A program made the translations under genes and the position numbers. A stretch of DNA of 15,092 nucleotides from Opitutia bacterium (GTDB lineage Bacteria > Verrucomicrobiota > Verrucomicrobiia > Opitutales > Seribacteraceae), in the NCBI GenBank assembly GCA_002692605.1, contig NZLE01000030.1:1-15092 (forward strand). Direction: 5' to 3'. The number at the start of each line of letters is the position of its first letter. The stretch's first letter is position 1. The notes beneath the pieces were generated by a model that was given only the letters and a program-made list of their open reading frames with translations, was not told where the DNA came from and made no database searches. Shown here in pieces: positions 7,023 to 14,239 of the stretch.

Positions 7023-9026
7023 TTATTCGGTTCTCTTGATGACGTGGAACCCGAATCCGGTTTCCACGACCTCGGATACGGCTCCGACTTCGAGGGCGAA
7101 GGCGGCTTCGGAAAAAGGTTTGGCCATGGCTTCAAACTTGAATTTGCCCAAATCCCCGCCTTTGGTCTTGGAGGGACCGTCGGAATGCTTGGCGGCCAAA
7201 AGGGCGAAATCCTCTCCGTCCTCAACGATTTGCCTGCGAATCCTTTCCGCTTCCTCCTTGGCTTCTTCCTTGGAACGGGTCACTTGGGCATCGGCCCGGT
7301 CGGCTCCTTTGTAGGAGATGAGAATGTGAGAGGCTTTGACCTCTTCGGGTTTCTCTCCCTCTTCGGGTTCCTTGGCTTGCACGAAATCCTTTCTCTCCAA
7401 ACGAATCTTTTCGTACACCTCGTTGGAAATGACGTAGTACCAACCGGCCAATTCCTGATTCAATTCGTCGACGCGCTTCTGGGCTTCGGCAACCTTATTT
7501 TTGAATTCCTGCCGTTTGGTGGCGTTGGCGGCCTGAATGCGGGCGATTTCCGCATCCCGGTCGGCTTTTCTTTTGGCAAACTCGGATTCTTCTCCGGCGG
7601 AGGATGCGTTGGCGTCTCCGGTGGGAGCTTCAACCGCAACCGAATCCTGCGCGGTCGGCGGAGGAGGAGGAGCGATTCCCGGAGGAGGGGATGGTGGGGT
7701 GAAATTGGGTGGAGGGCCCGGGGGCGAGGCAGGCGGAGGAGGAGCTTGCTCGCCTTCGTCCCCTTCGGGACCTTTCTTACCCTCTTCCTCGGCAGGCTTT
7801 GCTTCTTCCTGGGCATCTTCCTTCTCTGCGGGGGCTGGCTTTTCCTCGACCAGAGGGGCGGGCACCGCCTCCATGGAAGGTTGCTCGAGGAGTTGTTCGT
7901 TGACCCGGGCGAAGGCGTAAATGTAGCGGCTGTCTCCCGTGGCATTCTCGTCCTCTTCGGATCCGCGGTAGATGTCTCCGAAGCGGAGCACGTATTCCAC
8001 GCCGTCCTTCATGCCCACGAGAATTTCCCCCTTGTTGGATACGACCTTTGGTACGGTTTCCCCTTCGGGGTTTTGCACCGCCACGGTGTAGAAGCCCTTC
8101 TGCTGAAGGGATTGTACGACCGCTTGGTTCTTGGCATCCTTGAGGTTCGAGAAGAATTCGTTTCCTTGCCTGAGGTTGTTGACCAGAATCTCGGGTTTGC
8201 GTTCGACGTCAATGATCTCGAGATCGTCAAAGGCGTCTTTCATGCCGTCCAGTTTGTCTTTGTTCAGTTCCTCCAGATCAGTGAGGGGGGAGCCCGAGAG
8301 TTTCCATTCCGAATCCTCGTAATCGAGGACGAAGGGAGGATTCGTGCGGTTAAGCTGTCCCTGAGCCAGATTGACTTCGTAGTTGTCCAGGGTCACCCGC
8401 TTGACGTTCCACTTGTCCAAATCGAGAAAATCCTTCTCCACCCAGTCAACGAACTTGGTCGAGACGTCACCGACGTTTTGGATTTCCACCCGGTAGACCG
8501 AATTTTCATCGGGTTTGCGAACGAAACGCGTGCTGCTGAGGCCTTCCACCTCATTTCCAATGATCAACTGGGCGAGGTTCGATCCGGAACTGTTCTTGAG
8601 GGCAATCATTTTTCCGATGCCGGGATCGCCGGGTTGCCCCTTGGTCGGATCAACGACGCCGAATCTGGCGTGCTCCCCGGCGCCTTCCGCCGCCTGGTCA
8701 ATGATCCTAAGGTCAAAGAGAATGGTAGAAACGTCCTTCACCTGATTGTCCGCGTTGGCGGGATAGTCCGGCTTGCCGGGGCGGCGGATGAACCACCCCT
8801 GCGGAGTTTGAGCCACTTCAATCGATTTGGCCTCCAGGTTCTCCTCGTCGATCTCAACGATTTCGATTCCCGTCGCCGCCCGCGGATCGAAGGATTCGAA
8901 AAGCGGTTGCCCCATGCGGTTGGTGTTGTCGCTGGGATCCCTTTGGGTGGGGTTGGTGGATAAGGCCAAGCCGATGCAAACGGCGGCTACGGCAAGGAAT
9001 AGGAGAGTCTTTTTGTTTTCGTTCAT
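7023..9026 (-). CDS. DUF4340 protein with a C-terminal parvulin-type peptidyl-prolyl isomerase domain
   Basis: A 667-residue protein with an N-terminal membrane anchor or uncleaved signal (about 7-23). A large extracytoplasmic region follows that resembles DUF4340 proteins, which usually accompany Gld-type ABC transporters (about 30-370; GWFIRRPGKPDYPANAD near residue 80). Next come an acidic, proline-rich linker (about 390-460, with PPPP and PPPPP runs), a charged helical stretch and, from about residue 563, a PpiC/parvulin domain. The domain shows KASHILIS (564-571), GGDLGKF, FSEAAFALEVG and the terminal GFHVIKRTE, including the two conserved histidines. Parvulins catalyse cis-trans isomerisation at Xaa-Pro bonds and often act as periplasmic chaperones. 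The gene is last in the operon, 42 bp after the permease-GldG gene. The fusion suggests a folding function tied to the exporter. The isomerase domain is certain by motif; the DUF4340 call rests on position and general look. Confidence 0.85.
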   Translation of the reverse strand: MNENKKTLLFLAVAAVCIGLALSTNPTQRDPSDNTNRMGQPLFESFDPRAATGIEIVEIDEENLEAKSIEVAQTPQGWFIRRPGKPDYPANADNQVKDVSTILFDLRIIDQAAEGAGEHARFGVVDPTKGQPGDPGIGKMIALKNSSGSNLAQLIIGNEVEGLSSTRFVRKPDENSVYRVEIQNVGDVSTKFVDWVEKDFLDLDKWNVKRVTLDNYEVNLAQGQLNRTNPPFVLDYEDSEWKLSGSPLTDLEELNKDKLDGMKDAFDDLEIIDVERKPEILVNNLRQGNEFFSNLKDAKNQAVVQSLQQKGFYTVAVQNPEGETVPKVVSNKGEILVGMKDGVEYVLRFGDIYRGSEEDENATGDSRYIYAFARVNEQLLEQPSMEAVPAPLVEEKPAPAEKEDAQEEAKPAEEEGKKGPEGDEGEQAPPPPASPPGPPPNFTPPSPPPGIAPPPPPTAQDSVAVEAPTGDANASSAGEESEFAKRKADRDAEIARIQAANATKRQEFKNKVAEAQKRVDELNQELAGWYYVISNEVYEKIRLERKDFVQAKEPEEGEKPEEVKASHILISYKGADRADAQVTRSKEEAKEEAERIRRQIVEDGEDFALLAAKHSDGPSKTKGGDLGKFKFEAMAKPFSEAAFALEVGAVSEVVETGFGFHVIKRTE

Positions 9027-9068
9027 GGGATCAAAAATTGAAAGCTATGATTTGGGAAGGTGTCCGGC

Positions 9069-12062
9069 TCAGTCTCGTACCCGGGAGGCGATGGCGCCTT
9101 GAATTTCGGCGGTTCGTTTCTTTCGGTAAACCAGGAAGGCAATCAGCAAAAGGGGAATGGGGGGCAAAAATACGGAGAGGTTTTGAATGGTCTCCTGCTT
9201 CTGCCTGATTTCGCGGTCTCTGGACCTCTCCGCTTCCTTGACCTTCGCATTGGTTTCCTGGCGGAGTTCGCGTTCGCGTTTGGCCAAGTTCTTTTGCAAT
9301 TTCGCGGCTTCGGTTTGAAGGACTTGCATGAACTGACCCTGAGTCATCGAACCCTGGCTGTTTTGCACTTCGGCCAAGGCTTCGTTGAGCTTGCGGTTTT
9401 CATCTTGCAGGATCCCCTGAATGGATGCCTCGGCTTCCCGAATGGTTCGCGAAGCCACTTCGCGGGCGGCTTCGATACTCTTTTCGAACTCTTCGAGGGT
9501 GCGGTGCAGGCGTCTGCGGTTACGGATCTCAAGCAGGCGGTCTTCCTTGCCCAACTGGTCAATCAGGTTGAGGGAAAAGGTGACGTTGTCCACATCCAGC
9601 GGAAAGTCCGAATCGGGTCCCCGGCTGCGGATATTGAAGAAGGGATCCGCCAGGACGTCCGCATCCGCAACGAGGATGACGTTCAGCTCATTGGTCCCGT
9701 TGCCGTCGACAACGGAACCGCTGATGGAAGCGGCGATCACCTCGGATTCTCCATTGCCTCGATAAAGGGTGCGGTCGGGGTTGAATCTTCTCGGGGTTCC
9801 AAACACGCCTCCGGTCCAGAAATTGTCCAGACTGGTGGTGCCCGAAAGATTACCGCCCCTGGTTTTGAGAAGGGGTTTGAAGGTGAGGGTGGACTTGGGG
9901 TTTTCGTAAAGAGAGCCCGGGCAGGTGAAGAGGCAATATTGGAGCTCCGAGGTGACGGGTCCCTCAAAGAAGGCATTCGGCCCTCCCACGTAGACGAATT
10001 CGTCGGGGAAGTTTTCCGAACGGGGAATTTTGGGGAAGGGATTGTAGGAATCGCGAAGAATGCGCTTTCCGGTTCCGGCCAGTCGAGTCTGCACCGGAGA
10101 GATCAGTTTCTGTTCGGCGTAGTTTCGGATGGGGTGGTTGTAATCGAGACCGCTGAACGCATCCCTGAGGGAATCGAGCTTCAGGCTGTCCCAGTCGGAG
10201 CTCGTCATGGAGCCATTGGCGTTGATTCGGGCTTCGAATTCGGATGCCTTGTTGATCAGGTCATTGAGCTTTGCGAAAAAGGTCCCGACTTCGGGAAATC
10301 TTCCCCGTGCCTGACCAAGGGTCGCGGTCGCCTCGGCGCGTAGGGCAGTCAGTTCGTTTTGGATCGAAGTCAGCCTCTCCTTGGGGTTGACGTTGAAGTG
10401 CACGCCGAGAAGATCCCAAAGCTTTTGCAAATCGCCTTTTTCGGGAGCCGGGGGAGGAGGTTGTCCGGGCCCGCCGCCCTGCTGGTTGTTCCGCCTGGGT
10501 TCGTAAGTGCCCGTGATTCCACCCTGAATCAGGGGAAGGGGATCCTCGAAAATGGCGGTTGGAATGCCCGCTTTGATGGCGGCAATGAGTTCGTCAAGCT
10601 TGGCGTTGTCCAAAGTGGAAGGTTGCACCACCATCAGGGCATCGTAATCGCCTTGAACGATGCTTCCTCCGGTCACTTCCTGAACGTCGTACTGTTTGCG
10701 CAATTCGTTGATCACTTCCCAAGCGGGAGTTCCCCCACCCATGTTGAAACCCATGATTCCCATTCCCGCGGTTCCCAACATGGGAGCATCGGTGGCGAAT
10801 ACGCCGAGTTTCTTTTTGGACTTCGGTCCGCTGACCGAGCTGAGGGTTCGCATGATTTCGTATTCCACGGGCAATCCCTTGTAAACGAATGGGATGGTTT
10901 GTTGCCCGCCGTTTCCTTTGAACACCAGACCAAGATACAAATCCTTTTGCCAGGGCATGAAGCGACCTTCCTCCTGGACGAAGAGGGGAGGGTTGACCCC
11001 GTTTTGGTTGACCACTCCGTATTTTTCCGCGGTGGAGGAGGCGTTGTCCTCCGGCGTGATGACGTTGATGCTTACGGTTACGTTTCTGCTTTCCCGGTCG
11101 ATTTCGCGAAGAGCGGTGAGCAGGTTGATGCGGGTTTGCACGTACTGCTCGGGCATCGCTTCCGCGGGAGAAACGAAGGCATCGATCTCCACCGGTTGGT
11201 TCACTTCCTCCAAGAGGGCGATGGAGCCGTCGGATAGGCTGCTGAGTTGCTCGGCAGTGGCGTCTATGCGAATGAAGTCATTGTTCCGAAAGACTTGGGT
11301 GATGGAGAATGCCATGGCCAGACAGGCGATAACACGAACGGAGAAATGGATCATTTTGTTCGTTCCTTCGGGGCTGCCGGCCCAATGGCGTCGCCCAATC
11401 AGAATCGAACAAAGGTAAAGCATGGCAATCGCCAAACCGAGGAAGAAGGCGATGCCCGAGATACTGATGATTCCCCTGCTGAAATCCAAAAAGTTGTAGG
11501 CCACGCCCCATTCCGAATTGGCGAGCAGGGCGAAGGGGGAGTTGTAGGCAACCCCGAGAACGAAGGCCACGGTGAGGTTCGAAGTGAGGAAGGAAGCCAC
11601 CATGCCGATAGCAATCATGCTCAAACCAACGAAGAAATAACCAAAGTAGGTCGAGATCAGAAGACCGGCGTCCGGGCTACCCAATTGCAGAAGAACGAAG
11701 AAATTGGCGATCAGGGAGAAGAGCAGGGAAGCCGAGAAGATAGCCACGGCTCCGAGGTATTTGCCTATCACTACATCAAAGTCACTGCCGGGCAGGGTAA
11801 GAAGCAATTCGTCGGTTCCCTGACGGCGTTCGTCCGCCCAAATGCTCATGGTGATGGCCGGAATGAATCCCAAGAGAATGTGGGGCAGAAACTTATTCAG
11901 TTGATCGAGGTTGGCGAGATTGGAATCGAAGAATTCCTGGGGCCAGAAGGCGGCCAAACCACTTGCGAGAAGAAAGGCGCAAATGAATACGTACCCACTG
12001 GGACTTCCGAAATAGGCGGCCAGGTTGCGTTTGAAAACGGCTTTAACTGCTTTTGTGTTCAT
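9069..12062 (-). CDS. ABC-2 permease fused to a GldG-like periplasmic domain (GldF-GldG type)
   Basis: About 997 residues when started at ATG 12062-12060 (MNTKAVKAVFKRNLAAYF). An earlier in-frame ATG at 12140 would overlap the ATPase gene by 34 bp and add a tail unlike a permease N-terminus, so I prefer 12062. The N-terminal part is an ABC-2 permease with about six membrane helices (roughly 23-40, 59-74, 101-126, 132-157, 163-182, 201-222) and the family motif WADERRQGTDELLLTLP (75-91) before GKYLGA. A further helix (about 240-256) begins a long extracytoplasmic GldG-like part (ABC-auxiliary type), ending in NVTFSLNLIDQLGKEDRLLE, a coiled coil (about 860-955) and a C-terminal membrane helix (about 961-978) with a basic tail. 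In Bacteroidota, GldA, GldF and GldG form an ABC transporter needed for gliding; outside that phylum the substrate is unknown. A Gly/Pro insert (QGGGPGQPPPPAPEKG) interrupts the GldG part. Confidence 0.88.
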   Translation of the reverse strand: MNTKAVKAVFKRNLAAYFGSPSGYVFICAFLLASGLAAFWPQEFFDSNLANLDQLNKFLPHILLGFIPAITMSIWADERRQGTDELLLTLPGSDFDVVIGKYLGAVAIFSASLLFSLIANFFVLLQLGSPDAGLLISTYFGYFFVGLSMIAIGMVASFLTSNLTVAFVLGVAYNSPFALLANSEWGVAYNFLDFSRGIISISGIAFFLGLAIAMLYLCSILIGRRHWAGSPEGTNKMIHFSVRVIACLAMAFSITQVFRNNDFIRIDATAEQLSSLSDGSIALLEEVNQPVEIDAFVSPAEAMPEQYVQTRINLLTALREIDRESRNVTVSINVITPEDNASSTAEKYGVVNQNGVNPPLFVQEEGRFMPWQKDLYLGLVFKGNGGQQTIPFVYKGLPVEYEIMRTLSSVSGPKSKKKLGVFATDAPMLGTAGMGIMGFNMGGGTPAWEVINELRKQYDVQEVTGGSIVQGDYDALMVVQPSTLDNAKLDELIAAIKAGIPTAIFEDPLPLIQGGITGTYEPRRNNQQGGGPGQPPPPAPEKGDLQKLWDLLGVHFNVNPKERLTSIQNELTALRAEATATLGQARGRFPEVGTFFAKLNDLINKASEFEARINANGSMTSSDWDSLKLDSLRDAFSGLDYNHPIRNYAEQKLISPVQTRLAGTGKRILRDSYNPFPKIPRSENFPDEFVYVGGPNAFFEGPVTSELQYCLFTCPGSLYENPKSTLTFKPLLKTRGGNLSGTTSLDNFWTGGVFGTPRRFNPDRTLYRGNGESEVIAASISGSVVDGNGTNELNVILVADADVLADPFFNIRSRGPDSDFPLDVDNVTFSLNLIDQLGKEDRLLEIRNRRRLHRTLEEFEKSIEAAREVASRTIREAEASIQGILQDENRKLNEALAEVQNSQGSMTQGQFMQVLQTEAAKLQKNLAKRERELRQETNAKVKEAERSRDREIRQKQETIQNLSVFLPPIPLLLIAFLVYRKKRTAEIQGAIASRVRD

Positions 12063-12106
12063 GTCGGATTTGTAAGAGGAAAATGATGGTTGGTTGAGGT
12101 CCGGCT

Positions 12107-12838
12107 TCAGGCGGCGTCCATGGTTTGTCGGTTGAACCAACCGTCCAAGGAGGATTCGCTCTGAAGTTCTTCGGGAGTGCCCTCAAAGATCAGGCGTCCT
12201 TGGTTAATCAGTATGATGCGGTCCGCCACTTGAGGAACTTCCTGGAGAATATGGGTTGAGAGCAGGATGGTCTTGCCCAAGCCCTTGATGGTCTTGCGGA
12301 CTTCCAGAACCTGATTCGGATCGAGACCGGCCGTGGGTTCGTCCATGATCAAAACGTCCGGTTCGTGCAACAGAACGTTGGCCATCCCCACGCGCTGGCG
12401 AAACCCTCTGGACAATTTGCCGATGGCTTTGTTGAGGACGGTTTGCAGCGCGCATTGCTCGACGACCTTTTCGATCCTTTCGTTTTTCAGGGAGGCGGAC
12501 ATGCCCCGGGCGTCTCCAAAGAAATGGAGAAGGCCGAGCGGAGTCATTTCCTCATAAAGCGGACCGTTTTCGGGAAGGTATCCGATCCGGTTGGCCACTG
12601 CATCGCGGTTGGCGGCGACTTCCATGCCACACACTTTGGCGGTGCCTGCGGAGGGAGCGAGGTAGCCCGTGAGCATTTTCATGGTGGTGCTTTTTCCTGC
12701 TCCGTTCGGTCCGAGGAAAGCCACGACTTCTCCCTTCCTTATGGAAAAGGAGAGATTTTCGACGGCTACGAACTTACCGTAATATTTGCTGAGACCTTCC
12801 GTCTCAATCATGATTTCTGAGGATGAGTTGTCAGTCAT
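12107..12838 (-). CDS. ABC transporter ATP-binding protein (GldA/NatA/CcmA-type)
   Basis: A 243-residue ABC ATPase and the first gene of the operon. Walker A is GPNGAGKST (43-51), the signature is LSRGFRQR (142-149, in place of LSGGQ as in this subfamily), Walker B is VLIMDEP (162-168, with catalytic Glu167) followed by the D-loop TAGLDP, and the switch His is His196 in LLSTHILQEV. The Q-loop reads GYLPENGPLY (86-95), again typical of the GldA/NosF/CcmA group. It hydrolyses ATP at the inner face of the membrane to power the permease encoded next (44 bp between this stop and the chosen permease start). The last residues after EGTPEEL are short, with no extra domain. The ATG at 12838 has no Shine-Dalgarno sequence. 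The 181-bp divergent intergenic region upstream should contain the operon promoter. Confidence 0.95.
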   Translation of the reverse strand: MTDNSSSEIMIETEGLSKYYGKFVAVENLSFSIRKGEVVAFLGPNGAGKSTTMKMLTGYLAPSAGTAKVCGMEVAANRDAVANRIGYLPENGPLYEEMTPLGLLHFFGDARGMSASLKNERIEKVVEQCALQTVLNKAIGKLSRGFRQRVGMANVLLHEPDVLIMDEPTAGLDPNQVLEVRKTIKGLGKTILLSTHILQEVPQVADRIILINQGRLIFEGTPEELQSESSLDGWFNRQTMDAA

Positions 12839-13019
12839 AAGTGGAATATGGGTTTTAAAGGAAGAGGTTGCGCATCGGGCTAAGGTGATTCAAAGCTTTC
12901 ATGCGATGCGAAGGGGAAAGTTTGTGCAAGCAAACAAAAAAATATTTAATTAGTTTTCTAATCAAGAAGAAAAACTTTGCCATAGGACGAGGAGTTTTCT
13001 AGTTTGACTAGCATTCACC
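12839..13019. promoter_or_regulatory. Divergent regulatory region between the ABC operon and the unknown exported-protein gene
   Basis: The 181 bp are markedly AT-rich from about 12930 to 13005, unlike the flanks. Seen: the 9-mer AGTTTTCTA twice in direct orientation (12952-12960 and 12993-13001, 41 bp apart); small palindromes ATTAG-tttt-CTAAT (12949-12962) and CTAGT-ttg-ACTAG (12999-13011); and, in the presumed leader of the ATPase gene, 7-bp arms CGCATCG (12871-12877) and CGATGCG (12904-12910) around AAAGCTTT. These could be operator or leader structures. None matches a named regulator that I recognise. Confidence 0.45.
12977..13005 (+). promoter_or_regulatory. Candidate sigma-70-like promoter of the unknown exported-protein gene
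   Basis: TTGCCA (12977-12982, five of six bases of the -35 consensus) and TAGTTT (13000-13005, a poor -10 match) are 17 bp apart. Transcription would start about 8-10 bases before the ATG at 13020, giving a near-leaderless message. The -10 hexamer lies inside the palindrome at 12999-13011, so a repressor bound there could block it. The match is weak. Confidence 0.25.
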
Positions 13020-14153
13020 ATGCGGAATGCCCTTAGTTATTTGATCCGTTGTCTAGGATTGTATCTTGTTTCGGCTCCCCTTGCCTGTGGGTTGAATTTC
13101 CCAAGCGATTGGTTCGGACAACCCCTTTTGTCGCAACCCTTGCGGATGGACGATTTGGATGGTGCTATGATTGCAAAGGTCGCTCGCGAAAAAAACTCCC
13201 TCCCTTTGCTTTATCCGAGAGTCGTCTCGGTTTTTGAGTGGATGGACCGGGGAGATCCTGAAATGATCACTCTCAAGGATTTGTTGAAAAACCCCAGTTT
13301 GCATCTCCTTCACGTCAAAAAGCCCGTTACGCCCACCTCGTCCAATCCCTATTCGAGGTATGCTCGAAAAAACAAGAGCGCCCATCAGGATATGGCATTC
13401 GAATCCAAGGATTTTGAGGATCGTTTGCTTCTGGGAAACAGGAACTCCTTGTCCCTGCCGTCGGATGATCAGTTGCAAGCCTTTTTACGAGCGGGCAAGT
13501 CATCGGACGACTCCTTCGATCACGGGGAAATCATTGATCGCATTCAAAGAGGCGAGTACCGGGACAGTCCGCTCAAGGGTCTTTGGAGGGACCGAAATCG
13601 TCTTCCGACGCCTCCCCTTTCCCAGAGAGAGGAACCGCCAAGCTCTTTTTCATCTGCGAGTCCTGATCTGGATTCGCTCACTCCGCCGGAGTTCCCCGCC
13701 ACTTTCGACGCGTCCGAGGGAGTTTTGAAACTTCGGGCATCCAAGCCATCGGGAAACGGCAAACTCATTCCCGCTCAGGCATCCCAGTTTTATCTAACCA
13801 CCCAAAACCTCAACGATTTGCTCAAGGGCTTGAGTTCGGAATCGGCGATTGCCGACGAAGTTCAATCGGTTGCGGAACTTTGGGCCCAAGCGGAAAAAAA
13901 TCGTCATTCGAATCCCGAAGTCGCGCTCAGCGTAAAGTCTATCCTTCTTCAGGCAAAGGTGGGCAAGGCATTGACGGATCCGTTTGGTCATGCCGCCTTG
14001 GAAAATTTGCCGCCCGACGACAAATACTACCTGATCGGAATAGACAAGGACCCCGATACCAACGTCGTGACCATTTGGTCCAAGGAGGTCGAAGTGAACC
14101 CCGGAGAGAATTTGGTTGAACTGAGCCCGAACGACGTGATTTACCAAGATTGA
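13020..14153 (+). CDS. Probable exported protein of unknown function
   Basis: A 377-residue protein that I do not recognise. The N-terminus MRNALSYLIRCLGLYLVSAPLACG looks like a signal peptide: Arg residues, a hydrophobic core and a small-residue end. The Cys in PLACG is not in a good lipobox because Pro takes the -3 position, so a lipoprotein is possible but not shown. The middle (about 110-240) is rich in Ser, Pro and charged residues and is probably disordered. The C-terminal part (about 245-377) looks folded, with helical segments (NLNDLLKGLSSESAIADEVQ, VALSVKSILLQAKVG) and a final beta-like stretch (NVVTIWSKEVEVNPGENLVE). No catalytic motif is visible. It is transcribed away from the ABC operon and stands 86 bp before transketolase on the same strand. 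The 5' end appears less GC-rich than its neighbours. The start is the first ATG, without a Shine-Dalgarno sequence. Confidence 0.8.
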   Translation: MRNALSYLIRCLGLYLVSAPLACGLNFPSDWFGQPLLSQPLRMDDLDGAMIAKVAREKNSLPLLYPRVVSVFEWMDRGDPEMITLKDLLKNPSLHLLHVKKPVTPTSSNPYSRYARKNKSAHQDMAFESKDFEDRLLLGNRNSLSLPSDDQLQAFLRAGKSSDDSFDHGEIIDRIQRGEYRDSPLKGLWRDRNRLPTPPLSQREEPPSSFSSASPDLDSLTPPEFPATFDASEGVLKLRASKPSGNGKLIPAQASQFYLTTQNLNDLLKGLSSESAIADEVQSVAELWAQAEKNRHSNPEVALSVKSILLQAKVGKALTDPFGHAALENLPPDDKYYLIGIDKDPDTNVVTIWSKEVEVNPGENLVELSPNDVIYQD

Positions 14154-14239
14154 CCATTTTCCTCCCTTTCGAACCTTAGGTCACAACTCGCCTCGGGTTC
14201 CGCTCAATCCCCATCGACTCAAACCTTTTACACCTAACT
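14154..14239 (+). other. Intergenic region before transketolase
   Basis: These 86 bp separate the unknown exported-protein gene from tkt. There is no terminator-like hairpin with a T-run. Only a weak GAACC/GGTTC pairing with a long loop can be drawn. The bases before the tkt ATG (ACACCTAACT) contain no Shine-Dalgarno sequence. Whether tkt has its own promoter cannot be decided by eye. Confidence 0.4.

Noticed and set aside
7014..8963. Plus-strand ORF (649 codons) opposite the DUF4340-isomerase gene
   Set aside because: Glycine- and arginine-rich shadow. The minus strand ends in a complete parvulin domain followed by a terminator in the right orientation.
9060..10343. Plus-strand ORF (427 codons) opposite the GldG part
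   Set aside because: No domain is visible and it covers part of a continuous minus-strand frame with coiled coil and membrane anchor.
12063..12140. Earlier start (ATG at 12140) for the permease-GldG protein
   Set aside because: It would overlap the ATPase gene by 34 bp and add a polar tail. MNTKAVKAVFKRNLAAYF is a typical ABC-2 permease N-terminus.
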